Part shown: one piece after another, positions 45,284 to 55,557 of the stretch
How the letters are laid out: every line of letters starts with the position of its first letter
Position numbering within the stretch: position 1 is the first letter of the stretch
NCBI RefSeq assembly: GCF_001675165.1
Contig: NZ_LROS01000010.1
Location: 1-64,000, forward strand
Reading direction: 5' to 3'
DNA: 64,000 nt
From: Clostridium ragsdalei P11
GTDB taxonomy: Bacteria; Bacillota; Clostridia; Clostridiales; Clostridiaceae
Made by a program: the position numbers and the translations under genes
Notes under the pieces: model-generated
What the model was told of the DNA's origin: nothing
What the model saw: only the letters and a program-made list of their open reading frames with translations
Database searches by the model: none

Positions 45284-46007
45284 TAATGAACAAGTAATGC
45301 AGGCATTCAAGCTGTATTCTATACTTTCAATTAAAGGTTATGGAGAGAAAGAAGAACTGCGTTTATACATATCTGATGAGATGATAAGAGGACTTATTGA
45401 TCAATTTGCGTATCATGTAGATTGCACTATTTTTGCATCAGGAGATTATATATATATGATACCAGTTTCAAGAAATTCAATATTCCACGTATCAAATGAT
45501 ACTCTTAAAAAAGAGTACCTTCCAGCAAAAGCTGTAAATCTGGATTTATATTTAATGTATACAGCTATAATTGTACTATTTGGAGAATTCTACGATAGCT
45601 ATCAAACCACAGAGCCAACCCGTGATTTTATTAATATAAGCGAGTGGCTATCCAGCATAAATGAGAGAATTGAGGCTTTAAGTGAACATGATGCTGAAAA
45701 ACTAAAAGAATTAGACAGTCAGTTTGATTATAATTGGTCAGCTATTATAGAAAAATGGATGGATATGGACGAAATTAAGGAAAGAGTAAAAAATCAGGAT
45801 GCCAGGACTATAAGTAGAAAGAGTTTCCTAAATACTGTAAAGCAATTTTTGGAGGCACAGGAGCTTGTAAGAGATATTGGAAGCGAGGAGCTGGAGCTTA
45901 CAGAAAAGGCTAAGAACATAATTCAAAGATATTATATGGAATATGATTACAATAGAGGAATATTAGACTTTATGTATAATCTTGATCACAGAAAAGGAGA
46001 AAGCTAA
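45270..46007 (+). CDS. jetB: Wadjet JetB, KITE-like subunit
   Basis: 245 residues, a tandem winged-helix protein corresponding to MukE/MksE (DUF6063 type as I remember it). It joins JetA and JetC in the SMC complex. GGAGG lies 6 nt before ATG 45270, within jetA. The last base of its TAA stop is the first base of the jetC ATG. No catalytic motif is expected. The call rests mainly on gene order and size, since this subunit is weakly conserved. Confidence 0.83.
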   Translation: MLQYNNEQVMQAFKLYSILSIKGYGEKEELRLYISDEMIRGLIDQFAYHVDCTIFASGDYIYMIPVSRNSIFHVSNDTLKKEYLPAKAVNLDLYLMYTAIIVLFGEFYDSYQTTEPTRDFINISEWLSSINERIEALSEHDAEKLKELDSQFDYNWSAIIEKWMDMDEIKERVKNQDARTISRKSFLNTVKQFLEAQELVRDIGSEELELTEKAKNIIQRYYMEYDYNRGILDFMYNLDHRKGES

Positions 46008-49000
46008 TGCCAGCAATTTCTAAAATACGTTTTACAAATGTGATTTATGAAAATGGAGAAAAAAGATATAATGATGATATTTTTCAGTTTGATGGACATA
46101 ATGGAATAATTTTGATTGAAAATGGCGGAGGAAAAACAGTTTTTGTACAAACAGCTATTCAAGCCATATTGCCTCATAGTGATTTAGCAGAGCGTAAAAT
46201 TAAAAATACTCTTATGCTAGAAAACAGTTCAGCTCATATAGCAATAGAGTGGATATTAAGTGAAAGGCCTAGAAGATATGCTTTAACTTCTGTAACCCTG
46301 TTCATGAATAAAGGAGCTGTAGATTCTCTTAAATATGTTTATGAATATGAAGAAGATGATGATAATTCTATAGAAAAGCTCCCTTTTGTAAGGAAAAGCA
46401 TTAATGGTAAAAAGAGACCTGCTACAAAGGAAGAAGCAGGTGAGTATTATTCTAATATGAGTCAGAATAGAATTAGTGCAAATATCTTCAGTACAATTAA
46501 AGATTACCAGGAATATATAGAGAAAAATTTTAAAATTATTCCATCAGAGTGGAGAAAAATTGCTTTGATAAATGCTGTAGAAGGAGGTGTGGAAGCATTT
46601 TTTGATGCATGTAAAACCACGGGACAGCTGGTAGATAATCTCTTAATTCCTACAGTAGAAGAAGCACTGGCCGGGAATGGAACTAAAGAATTTGCGGAGA
46701 CCTTTGAAAAACAGAGAGAACATTTTAAGAAATATAAACAGTTAAAAGCCAGAATAGATGAAAGCAGGCTGGTGGAAGAACAGATAAGTTCTTATGTAAA
46801 TGTTTATAAATCCTATGATGAGGTGAATCACAGTTTCATTAAAATTAAAGAATATATAAAAGCTCTGTATAAATTTGCTAAAAAGGAAGATGAAATTAAT
46901 AGAGGAAAGCTTGATAAAAACAAAAAAGATCAGCTTTTGGCTGCGAAAGAAGAGGAATACTGGAATCAAAAGGAAGCTTCATATAAGTTACAGTTATTAA
47001 AAGATAAAATGCTTAAAGTGGAGAAGTGTTTTATAGAGATTTCTGATAAATATAGTAAGGTTTTAAATGATAAGGAAGAAAAAGAAAAAAGACTTGAAAA
47101 TTTGAGAATAGCAAAATATAAACAGAGTATAAAAATACAAAGAGAGAAAATTGAGTTTTTAAAAGAACAGATTGATGATCTGGACAAGGACGAGGATATT
47201 GCAGACATTACTGATAAATTGCAACTAAATAGCAGTGAACTTAGGGGATATTATAAGGAACAGGAACAAAAGCTTGATAATGAAATATCAGTAATTGAAG
47301 GTCAGCTTAAAAATATTGAAAAAGAGATTAAAGATCTTGAAAAAGAATTTAGTAGAAGTAAAGACAAAGAAAGTGAGTTATCTGCAGCAGGAGCTAAACT
47401 AGATGGTTCCATCAATCAGCTTATAAAAGACATGGATAACCTTGAAAGGGAAATGTTAGACAATCAGAGTAAGGAACGGGTAGAAGAAGAATTTAATAAG
47501 TGGCAGAGAAGAATATCAGATTTAGAAAATGATGTATTTGAATATAATAAGCAAGTAAGGATGATGGAGGAAGAAAAGCAGGATTTATTACAAAGTATAC
47601 CAGTAAAAAGAGAAGAATTAAATGTCCTGAAGAAAGAAGAGACGGAATTGTCAGAACGATTTAAAAATCTCAATGAAATTCATGACAATCTGCTTTGTAG
47701 AGTTAAGGAATTTAGAAACAGTTGGTTTAATTTTGATTCCCTGTATAGAAAGCAGAATACCATATTGGAGCAGGTGGAAAACAAGCTGGAAAGGCTTAGA
47801 GAAGAGAAGGAAAATTTGATTTTTGATGAAAGATTAGCTCACAGATGGCTGGATAATTATAGTGAGAGTGAATTATATACAGCAGATCCTTCTATAGAAA
47901 GATATATAAAAAATTGGAGAAATGGTTTTAATTATATAGAAAGTGGAACGGAATATATCCAAAGGGTAGTAAAAACTACTAGTGAATCGGAAGAGGAGCT
48001 TAATAAGAACTATCCTTATTGGACAATATCTATAATTACATCAGAAACAGAAGTGGAAAAACTTATAGATAAAATATCGAATCAGCATGATGAGCTTTCC
48101 CATCCAGTTATTGTGATGAATGAAAAAGAAGCAAGGGATAAAGTGCAGCAAAATACTGTTTTATCTGAGAAAAATATCGTTTTCCCTTCAATGTGGAATA
48201 AGAATATTGTTCAGAAAAATTTTGAAAGCTGGAAAAATGATATTTCAATTAAAGCTTCTGAAGCTACAGAATTACGCAGGAAAAAAGAAGAAGAGTTAAG
48301 AAACTGTATTGAACTTCTTAGGAATGTAAGAGATTTTTATAGTAAATATCCTTATGAAGATTATATTGAAATGCAGAAGAAACAGAGAACACTTAAAGAT
48401 AACGTAGTCTTAGTCACTGAGGATGTTGATAAAAAGGAAGTAAGAATAGTAGATATAGATGAAGAAGGGAAGAGAATCAACACAGCAATTGCTGAAGCAC
48501 AGGGAGAACAGCATCTTCTGGAACAAAAAATACTTAAAGCCAGGGAATATTCAAGAAAGAAAAATGAAAAGGAAAAAGCTGAGGAGCAAAAGAGCAGAAT
48601 AAAAGAAGAACTTGTACTTGCTAAAGGGGAAAATCTTAAATTAGAGAGAAAAATAAAGTTGAGCCTGGGTGCAAAGGATGATATAAAGGAAAGGCTTAAT
48701 GAAATTAAAACAGCAAATTCTGTGTTAATGGCAGATGACTTATATAAAGAAGTCATTGGTGCGTCTGTAAAGTATACATCTACAAGTAAAGCGGTACTGG
48801 TGCAGCAGAGAAAAAGCTTAAAGGATGTTCTAGAAAAGAAACAAAAGGGCAGGGAAGCTTTAGAGGAAAACGTGAAAAATGCTTTGGAAATAAAGGAAAC
48901 TTTAGAAAAGGAGATGGATAACTTAAGGAAGCAGACGGATTTTCAGCTGGATGAAGAAATGGGATTTCCCATTTATGGTGATGATGAGATTGAAAGGCTT

Positions 49001-50449
49001 ATAGAAGAATTGCAAAGATTAAAGAAGCCTTTGAAAAATCTAAAAAAAGACTATGATGAAGCCAAAACGTCATATGATAAGGAAAAAGCTGTTTATGAAA
49101 TGGAAGAGAATCGTTTTTATAATAAATATGAAAAAATAATATCTTTTTCTATAGTTTTAGAACAGGTAGAATTTATATTAAAAGAGGAATTAGAAGATAT
49201 AGTTAAAAAGAAAAAGTATTTCCTTGAACAGCAAGAAGTTATAGAAAAAGAAGGAAGAGACATAAATAATAGTATTTCTAAATTGGAAAATTATAATTTC
49301 AAATATTCTTATTTGCCAGAAGAGATAGAAGAAGCTGTATTAACGGAGAATATAAAAAATGAGTTTCCGTATAAGAGAACAGGGATTGTAGATGAAATAA
49401 TTAAAAATATAGAAGAAACTGAAAAGCTCTTAAAGGATAGAAAGTTAGATACAGAAGATAAAAAGAGAGAGTTTATAAATTTTTGTGAAGGTGAAATTGT
49501 AGATGTAAAGCTAAAAGATATGGCGGTTACAGGAGTTCAGTATAAAAAATCCTATGAGGATATTACTGATTGGCGAAACAAGATGAATGAGAGAATTATG
49601 CGTACTATAGAAATTGCAGAAAATGATATTCGTGAACATGATAAAGAAGTTCAGCAATTTATAAATCATCTACATTCTTATTTGGTAACTATGGTGCAGG
49701 AACTTAAACAAATTCCTAAAAAGACAAGAATAAAAATTGATGAGGATTGGAAGGAAGTATTTCTATTTACTGTACCTGAATGGAATGAAAAAGAGGGAAA
49801 GGAAGAACTGGCAAAGCACATTGACTGGATGTTAAAGCAGTTGGAAGAGGATCAGTTTAAAGATGAAAATGGTGTTGAACTGGAGAGTCAAGTTAGGAAA
49901 TCCATAGAAAAATGGCTGCAATCAAAGCAGTTGTTACAAATTGTGATGAAGCAAAACACCATTAAAGTAAAATGTCGTAAAGTAACCAATGATCAAAAGG
50001 TTAAAAGTATGCCTTTTTCATGGGAGGTATCAAATTCCTGGTCTGGTGGAGAAAAATGGAGTAAAAATATGACTTTATTCCTTGGAATACTAAATTATCT
50101 GGCTGAAAAGAGAACACAAATTGTATCAAACCATAAGCATTATAGAACTGTTATAGTGGACAACCCTTTTGGAAAGGCTTCCAGTGACCATGTGTTAAGT
50201 CCAGTGTTTTTTATTGCAGAGCAGTTAGGTTTTCAGATAATAGCTTTGACAGCTCATGCAGAAGGAAAATTTGTAAGGGAATACTTTCCTATAGTATACA
50301 GCTGCAGACTTAGAACTGCAGACAACTGCAGCAGCCAGATTATGACTAAAGAAAGAGAAATAAAAAAAGCCTTCCTTGTTGACGGTGATCCTCAGACCTT
50401 ATTCAGGATGGGGCAGTTAGAACAGGTGGCATTTACGGATATACATTGA
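46007..50449 (+). CDS. jetC: Wadjet JetC, SMC-like ATPase
   Basis: 1480 residues with the MukB/SMC layout: N-terminal ATPase head, long antiparallel coiled coil (about 260-1290, broken by a hinge region) and C-terminal head. Walker A is ENGGGKT with Lys43, the signature is SWSGGEKWSK near 1344 and Walker B TVIVDNPFGKASSDH near 1382. Asn follows the Walker B Asp, as in some SMC-like families. It extrudes plasmid DNA for JetD to cut. The start overlaps the jetB stop. A perfect 13-bp terminator follows. Confidence 0.9.
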   Translation: MPAISKIRFTNVIYENGEKRYNDDIFQFDGHNGIILIENGGGKTVFVQTAIQAILPHSDLAERKIKNTLMLENSSAHIAIEWILSERPRRYALTSVTLFMNKGAVDSLKYVYEYEEDDDNSIEKLPFVRKSINGKKRPATKEEAGEYYSNMSQNRISANIFSTIKDYQEYIEKNFKIIPSEWRKIALINAVEGGVEAFFDACKTTGQLVDNLLIPTVEEALAGNGTKEFAETFEKQREHFKKYKQLKARIDESRLVEEQISSYVNVYKSYDEVNHSFIKIKEYIKALYKFAKKEDEINRGKLDKNKKDQLLAAKEEEYWNQKEASYKLQLLKDKMLKVEKCFIEISDKYSKVLNDKEEKEKRLENLRIAKYKQSIKIQREKIEFLKEQIDDLDKDEDIADITDKLQLNSSELRGYYKEQEQKLDNEISVIEGQLKNIEKEIKDLEKEFSRSKDKESELSAAGAKLDGSINQLIKDMDNLEREMLDNQSKERVEEEFNKWQRRISDLENDVFEYNKQVRMMEEEKQDLLQSIPVKREELNVLKKEETELSERFKNLNEIHDNLLCRVKEFRNSWFNFDSLYRKQNTILEQVENKLERLREEKENLIFDERLAHRWLDNYSESELYTADPSIERYIKNWRNGFNYIESGTEYIQRVVKTTSESEEELNKNYPYWTISIITSETEVEKLIDKISNQHDELSHPVIVMNEKEARDKVQQNTVLSEKNIVFPSMWNKNIVQKNFESWKNDISIKASEATELRRKKEEELRNCIELLRNVRDFYSKYPYEDYIEMQKKQRTLKDNVVLVTEDVDKKEVRIVDIDEEGKRINTAIAEAQGEQHLLEQKILKAREYSRKKNEKEKAEEQKSRIKEELVLAKGENLKLERKIKLSLGAKDDIKERLNEIKTANSVLMADDLYKEVIGASVKYTSTSKAVLVQQRKSLKDVLEKKQKGREALEENVKNALEIKETLEKEMDNLRKQTDFQLDEEMGFPIYGDDEIERLIEELQRLKKPLKNLKKDYDEAKTSYDKEKAVYEMEENRFYNKYEKIISFSIVLEQVEFILKEELEDIVKKKKYFLEQQEVIEKEGRDINNSISKLENYNFKYSYLPEEIEEAVLTENIKNEFPYKRTGIVDEIIKNIEETEKLLKDRKLDTEDKKREFINFCEGEIVDVKLKDMAVTGVQYKKSYEDITDWRNKMNERIMRTIEIAENDIREHDKEVQQFINHLHSYLVTMVQELKQIPKKTRIKIDEDWKEVFLFTVPEWNEKEGKEELAKHIDWMLKQLEEDQFKDENGVELESQVRKSIEKWLQSKQLLQIVMKQNTIKVKCRKVTNDQKVKSMPFSWEVSNSWSGGEKWSKNMTLFLGILNYLAEKRTQIVSNHKHYRTVIVDNPFGKASSDHVLSPVFFIAEQLGFQIIALTAHAEGKFVREYFPIVYSCRLRTADNCSSQIMTKEREIKKAFLVDGDPQTLFRMGQLEQVAFTDIH

Positions 50450-50478
50450 TTGGAAATATAAAATATATTAACTAGCAA

Positions 50479-50526
50479 AACTTCTTATAGGTAGAATAAG
50501 AGATTTGCCTATAAGAAGTTATTTTT
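50479..50526. terminator. bidirectional terminator after jetC
   Basis: AACTTCTTATAGG at 50479-50491 is exactly complementary to CCTATAAGAAGTT at 50508-50520 and ends in a T-tract. The oppositely oriented ABC permease gene ends 25 bp away. Confidence 0.9.
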
Positions 50527-50544
50527 GATATTAAGAGGCTTTGC

Positions 50545-52788
50545 TTATTCTATTCGGGATTTTAGAGCTTCGGACATAGAAATTTTATTTATTTTTTTCC
50601 TGCTTAATAGCTTTGAAAGCTCATAGGTCAAGTATATAATAATGAAACCAACTATAACATAAATGTAATTTATAGTTACTGGAAAGGATACATTCATATC
50701 TTTGGTTATTGACTTAAATAGAGCACGCATGGAGGCAAGAAGTAGTGGTACTCCAAGAATATAGCCAAGTATAACTATAAAAGAGGAGCTGTTTAAAATT
50801 AGAGAATAAATCTCCTTATTTCTGTAGCCTAGAACCTTCATAAGAGATATATTTTCTTTGTTTTCTTCTATTGTAAGAGCAGTAACAACATATATTACTA
50901 TAAGTCCAATTATAAAGGACATAAAAGCAATACCACCTACAACAGCCTGAAGTGGCTTTGTCATTGTGTTAAAGGCATTTCTCATATCATCAACTGTTAC
51001 AAAAGCCAGCAGTTTGTTTTCTGGAATGGACAATCTTTCTGTACTCCAAAGCCCAGTATAACTGCCAGGAGGAAGCTTAAGCATGGCATTAAGCTTATTA
51101 AGAGGCATATAAATATAGCTGCCAACATAGGTTTCAGCAATATCATCAACAGCTATACTGTATTCTTTTGAATCAAGTCTATTAACAGCCTTAATGGTAT
51201 CCTTTGGATTTATATTAAGCTTATCAGCTAGAGGTCTTGTTATAATAATTTTATCTGATTTAAGCACATTTCCTGCTTTGTTTTTAAAGGAAATATATTT
51301 AGAATCAGGACTTACCCCATACACTGTAAAAGTTAAATCGGAATCTGATTTAAGTGCAAAGGGTATCTCAGAGAAAGCTTCACCTTTTTCTGGTTTGCCA
51401 TTTTGGACAGAATTAAACACATACTGATAGTTGTATTTAAAGGCTTCACTAAAAGAATCCTTCATAAGATAATCCAAAGAACTTTTTGCTGAAAAACCCA
51501 TTAAAAGCAGCATAGTTGCCATAATAACTCCAAGCATAAGAAATACACTTCTAGGTATGCTTCTAAGTAATTCTCTTATTTGAAACTTAGTATTAAAATT
51601 TAATTTATCAAGTTTCATATTTTTTTCTATAAAGCCAACCTTATTATTTTCTCTTCCACCTCTCATAAGTTCAACAGGTGAAGCTTTAAGTGATTTATTT
51701 ACAACAAAGTAGCTGCAGACAATCAAAAAGACTATAGGAAGCAGAATGCTCATTATCAAATAATTTATATTAAAGCTTAAAGAACTTACAGGTATATTAA
51801 AGTAGGACACATAATAGGAAATCATAGGTTTTAAGGTTATTATCCCAAGCATGGTTCCAAGAATACCGCCTAATAATGAAACAGCTAAGGGATACATTAG
51901 ATAATGTTTCATAATTTCTCTTTTTCTATAACCTAGTGCATAAAGAGTTCCTATAACAGCAGCTTCTCTTTTTAATATTCTCAGCATTACTATACCAGTT
52001 AGAATACAAGTAAGGATTAGGATACTCATGGGCATAGAGGAGCTCATCTTATCAATTCCAGAAAGCTTTGCAGTCATATAAGTCACTCTTGGATTATCAG
52101 TTACATTCATCCAGCTTAAAATAATAATATTTTTGCTTCCTAAATAACCCTTGAGTTCAGATATTTTTTCACCTAAATTGCTTCTATCGCCATTAAATCT
52201 CACAGCATAAAAGCTATTTCCTCTGTTTATATTATTAAAATCATATTTATCAATTACTGCAACACCAAAGCTATTTGGATCATTTATAATATCTGATTCT
52301 GATTTTAGTGGATATATATAATTTGGCATAGACATAAAACCGGAAATGGTAAAATTCTGATTATATAGTTTTATACTGTCACCAATATTTAATTTATTAG
52401 CTTTTGCATAAGAAGGGTCAATAAGGATACCGCCATTGCTTAAATTTTTACCTTCAATTATTGCAGGTATGTTAACCTTTGTATTTTCCCTAAAGATTCT
52501 TAAAGTTTTATTTTCTGATATAGAATAATCAAAGGATTTTGTTTCCTCCAAACTCATATTAAATTTTGATTCTAAGGACTCTGGATTATTTAATTTTTTA
52601 CTTGTCATAAAGGTTGCATCTTCTTGCTTATAGTCTTTTTCAAAAGAAGATAATAATTTTGATAAATTTATAGAAACCAAATTAAACATCGTAAAAAGAA
52701 GACAACTAAAAATAATAAGCAGCAAGGAACCAAGGTATTGAGATTTACTTTCTAGCATGGTTCTTTTAATTTTTTTATTTATAATCAT
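50545..52788 (-). CDS. ABC transporter permease, FtsX/MacB type
   Basis: 747 residues: one N-terminal membrane helix, a large external domain (about 45-245), then three helices, a second external domain and three more. Each FtsX-like block is visible, for example VIGTLYALGYRKREIMKHYL and LMKVLGYRNKEIYSLILNSS. It belongs to the MacB/LolE superfamily of mechanotransmission ABC proteins. ATG 52788 shares its first base with the stop of the ATPase gene. The substrate is unknown. Opposite orientation shows it is not part of the Wadjet operon. Confidence 0.88.
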   Translation of the reverse strand: MIINKKIKRTMLESKSQYLGSLLLIIFSCLLFTMFNLVSINLSKLLSSFEKDYKQEDATFMTSKKLNNPESLESKFNMSLEETKSFDYSISENKTLRIFRENTKVNIPAIIEGKNLSNGGILIDPSYAKANKLNIGDSIKLYNQNFTISGFMSMPNYIYPLKSESDIINDPNSFGVAVIDKYDFNNINRGNSFYAVRFNGDRSNLGEKISELKGYLGSKNIIILSWMNVTDNPRVTYMTAKLSGIDKMSSSMPMSILILTCILTGIVMLRILKREAAVIGTLYALGYRKREIMKHYLMYPLAVSLLGGILGTMLGIITLKPMISYYVSYFNIPVSSLSFNINYLIMSILLPIVFLIVCSYFVVNKSLKASPVELMRGGRENNKVGFIEKNMKLDKLNFNTKFQIRELLRSIPRSVFLMLGVIMATMLLLMGFSAKSSLDYLMKDSFSEAFKYNYQYVFNSVQNGKPEKGEAFSEIPFALKSDSDLTFTVYGVSPDSKYISFKNKAGNVLKSDKIIITRPLADKLNINPKDTIKAVNRLDSKEYSIAVDDIAETYVGSYIYMPLNKLNAMLKLPPGSYTGLWSTERLSIPENKLLAFVTVDDMRNAFNTMTKPLQAVVGGIAFMSFIIGLIVIYVVTALTIEENKENISLMKVLGYRNKEIYSLILNSSSFIVILGYILGVPLLLASMRALFKSITKDMNVSFPVTINYIYVIVGFIIIYLTYELSKLLSRKKINKISMSEALKSRIE

Positions 52789-53486
52789 TACCACTCAATC
52801 CTTTCTGCAGGAATAATTTCTTTATTGACTTCACTATCTACAATTTCTCCACTTCTTAACCTATAGACCCTATTTGCCATAGAACTAATTGCATTATTAT
52901 GTGTTATCATAAGTATAGTTGAACCAAAGTCCTTGTTAATTCTCTGAAGAAGTTTTAATATCTCCCTGGAGGTTGAAAAATCAAGTGCACCAGTTGGTTC
53001 ATCGCATAGTAAAAGCTTTGGATTTTTAACTATTGCTCTTGCAATGGAGACTCTTTGCTGCTCACCACCGCTTAATTCCCTTGGAAATCTATATTTTTTA
53101 TCAAGCATACCTACAGCTTTTAAAACCTCATCAGTATTAAGAGGAGAACTACTTATGTTTGAAACAACCTCAATATTTTCCCCAGCAGTTAAGTTAGGTA
53201 TTAAGTTGTAAAATTGAAATATAAAACCTATATTTTTTCTTCTATAGTCCGTAAGTTCAGTATCATTTAGTTTAGTAATTTCAAGGTTATCTACTAAAAC
53301 AGTACCAAAGTCGCATTTATCAATTCCACCTATAATATTAAGGAGAGTTGACTTGCCGGAACCAGAAGGACCAAGTATAACTCCAACTTCACCTTTGTCT
53401 AAATTCATTCCTATACCATTTAAAACAGTGGTAGTTATATCAGTTGTTTTATAGCTTTTCTTTAAATTTTTTACTATTAAGAACAT
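52788..53486 (-). CDS. ABC transporter ATP-binding protein, MacB/LolD type
   Basis: 232 residues with Walker [10 protein letters not shown] near residue 38, Q-loop [17 protein letters not shown], signature [16 protein letters not shown], Walker [13 protein letters not shown] and H-loop ITHN. It energises the FtsX-type permease encoded directly after it with a 1-bp overlap. A GGAATAAA ribosome region precedes ATG 53486. It is not closely related to the BceA-like ATPase in this window. Function as an exporter or envelope-remodelling system is likely but the cargo is unknown. Confidence 0.9.
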   Translation of the reverse strand: MFLIVKNLKKSYKTTDITTTVLNGIGMNLDKGEVGVILGPSGSGKSTLLNIIGGIDKCDFGTVLVDNLEITKLNDTELTDYRRKNIGFIFQFYNLIPNLTAGENIEVVSNISSSPLNTDEVLKAVGMLDKKYRFPRELSGGEQQRVSIARAIVKNPKLLLCDEPTGALDFSTSREILKLLQRINKDFGSTILMITHNNAISSMANRVYRLRSGEIVDSEVNKEIIPAERIEW

Positions 53487-53574
53487 CTACTTTATTCCTT
53501 TCACTATTTTTATTGTTATTAGTTTGGGCATAGGAGGGAGTTTTATTCTACATTTATTAATCATGCAGTAATGT

Positions 53575-53634
53575 GTAACTTAGATTATTATGTGCTCTAT
53601 TTATAGTTCTTTTTATGTGAATATTTGTTTAAAC
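53575..53634 (+). repeat. dispersed repeat, copy B (hairpin arm deleted)
   Basis: Begins GTAACTTAGATTATTATGTG as in copy A, then jumps straight to TTATAGTTCTTTTTATGTG. The 37 or so bases carrying the left hairpin arm are missing, so this copy cannot fold. It lies 80 bp before the AAA/PD-(D/E)XK gene. Confidence 0.8.
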
Positions 53635-53715
53635 AGGCAGAGTTGTAGGATATAATAAAGTAAGAAATTGTTTTTTATGTTTTAAAACATCTTTGTAAAG
53701 AAGGAAGGTGCATTA

Positions 53716-55392
53716 ATGAAAAAAATACAAGTAGGAACATCAGATTTTAAAGAGTTAATAGAAGGCGATAATTATTTTGTAGACAAAAGTTTATTGATAA
53801 AAGAATTTATAGAAGATGGTGCGAAAATAATATTGACACCAAGACCTAGAAGGTTTGGAAAGACATTGAATTTAAGTATGCTTAAATACTTTTTTGATAT
53901 AAGGACTAAGGAAGAGACTAAGAATTTATTTAAAGGCTTAAAAATAGAAAAGGAAAAGGAAATAATGAAGCTTCAGGGAGAATATCCTGTTATTTTCATT
54001 ACTTTTAAAAATCAAAAGCATATATCTTTTGAAAATTTTGAAGATGGAATAAAAGTATTATTATCAAATTTATATAAAGAGCATGAATATTTACTGGATA
54101 GTGATAAGTTAACTGAATTTGATAAAAATGATTTTAAGCAAATAATTTCAAGAAAAGCTTCTATAGGAAGTGTATCAGATGCGATAAGCTCTCTTATGGG
54201 GTACATGAATAAGCATTATGGAAGAAAAGTAATGCTATTTATAGATGAATATGATGTGCCAATACAAGAAGGATATCTTAGAGGATACTACAATGAAATG
54301 ATAGTCCTAATAAGTAATCTACTAACAGCAGCCTTAAAAGATAATCCATACGTTGAAAAATCTTTAATAACAGGTATCCTTAGAGTGGCAAAGGAAAGTA
54401 TTTTTTCTGGGTTAAATAACTTAAAAGTATATTCTATATTGAGTTTCAAATTTAGTGACAAATTTGGATTTACAGAAGAGGAAATGAAAGAACTTATAAA
54501 ATATTATAATTTAAAAGACAGCTCAGAAGAAATAAAAAGTTGGTATAATGGATATATTTTTGGTGGAAAAGTAATATATAATCCATGGTCAGTTTTAAAT
54601 TATATTGATAACAATGAAGAAGGATTTATGCCTTACTGGATTAACAGCAGCAGTAATGATCTTATAAAAAGGCTTTTATTAAAAGGAGATAAAGAAGTAA
54701 AACTAGATTTAGAGTATCTTCTCGACGGGAAATCTATAAATAAGGTAATTGATGATACTATAGTTATGTCAGAAGTTGAAGATTCCAACCAAAATATCTG
54801 GAGCTTTTTACTTTTGAGTGGATATTTGAAGGCTGTAAAAACAGAGCTAATAAGGGGAAGATTAAACTGTGAACTCCAAATTCCAAATGAAGAAGTTTAT
54901 ATATTTTATGAAAATTTAATAGTAAAATGGTTTCAAGAATCTATGACCAATCAAAAGTATGAAGAAATGTTAAGTAATTTAGTCACGGGTGATATAGAAA
55001 ACTTTGGCTATGCTTTTCAGGAATTTGTAATAAATAACTTAAGTTATTTTGATGTATCAGGAAAAGAACCGGAAAAAGTGTACCATGCCTTTGTACTTGG
55101 AATGCTTGTATCCATTTCAAATACCCATGAAGTGAAGTCAAATAAAGAAAGTGGCTTTGGGAGATATGATGTAATGATAATTCCAAAGGATATCTCAAAA
55201 CCAGGAATTATTATTGAATTTAAGAAAATAAATGTATTGTCAAAGGAAACAATGGAACAAGGAAAAGTGGAAGCATTAAAGCAAATAGATAGGATGAAAT
55301 ATGAACAGGAACTTATAAATTGCAACGTAAAACATATAATAAAGCTTGCCATTGTGTTTAAGGGGAAGGAAGTAATGATTTCCGAGGCATAG
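53716..55392 (+). CDS. AAA ATPase with C-terminal PD-(D/E)XK nuclease-like domain (DUF1703 type)
   Basis: 558 residues. The N-terminal AAA-ATPase-like domain shows the family opening QVGTSDFKELI, then FVDKSLLIKEFI, a Walker A-like RPRRFGKTLNLSM near residue 45 and Walker B MLFIDEYDVPIQ near 178. The C-terminal region has the PD-(D/E)XK pattern D-(x)n-E-x-K in GRYDVMI then IIIEFKKI. These proteins are common, mobile and often multicopy in Clostridia; a nuclease function is inferred and largely untested. A deleted second copy lies at 61.9 kb. Confidence 0.88.
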   Translation: MKKIQVGTSDFKELIEGDNYFVDKSLLIKEFIEDGAKIILTPRPRRFGKTLNLSMLKYFFDIRTKEETKNLFKGLKIEKEKEIMKLQGEYPVIFITFKNQKHISFENFEDGIKVLLSNLYKEHEYLLDSDKLTEFDKNDFKQIISRKASIGSVSDAISSLMGYMNKHYGRKVMLFIDEYDVPIQEGYLRGYYNEMIVLISNLLTAALKDNPYVEKSLITGILRVAKESIFSGLNNLKVYSILSFKFSDKFGFTEEEMKELIKYYNLKDSSEEIKSWYNGYIFGGKVIYNPWSVLNYIDNNEEGFMPYWINSSSNDLIKRLLLKGDKEVKLDLEYLLDGKSINKVIDDTIVMSEVEDSNQNIWSFLLLSGYLKAVKTELIRGRLNCELQIPNEEVYIFYENLIVKWFQESMTNQKYEEMLSNLVTGDIENFGYAFQEFVINNLSYFDVSGKEPEKVYHAFVLGMLVSISNTHEVKSNKESGFGRYDVMIIPKDISKPGIIIEFKKINVLSKETMEQGKVEALKQIDRMKYEQELINCNVKHIIKLAIVFKGKEVMISEA

Positions 55393-55420
55393 TAGCAGTT
55401 GCAGCTTAGTTTGTAAATAT

Positions 55421-55456
55421 AGGAAAAGGCATAGTGCTTTTTACTATACCTTTTCT
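55421..55456 (+). terminator. terminator after the AAA/PD-(D/E)XK gene
   Basis: AAAAGGCATAGT pairs with ACTATACCTTTT across a GCTTTTT loop with one mismatch. A closely similar hairpin ends the helicase gene at 61415. Confidence 0.7.
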
Positions 55457-55460
55457 GGAG

Positions 55461-55476
55461 AAGTTTAGCATAGATG
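55461..55476 (+). repeat. 16-bp direct repeat, left copy
   Basis: AAGTTTAGCATAGATG recurs exactly at 61854-61869. Its last 8-9 bases are also the target duplicated by the IS256-family element inserted here. Confidence 0.75.
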
Positions 55477-55557
55477 AGCCTGTGATAAAAAGTCTGTAAA
55501 TTAAATAAAAACATAAAGCTTTCTATGATAAAATAAAAATTATAGGAGGCTTTTTTT

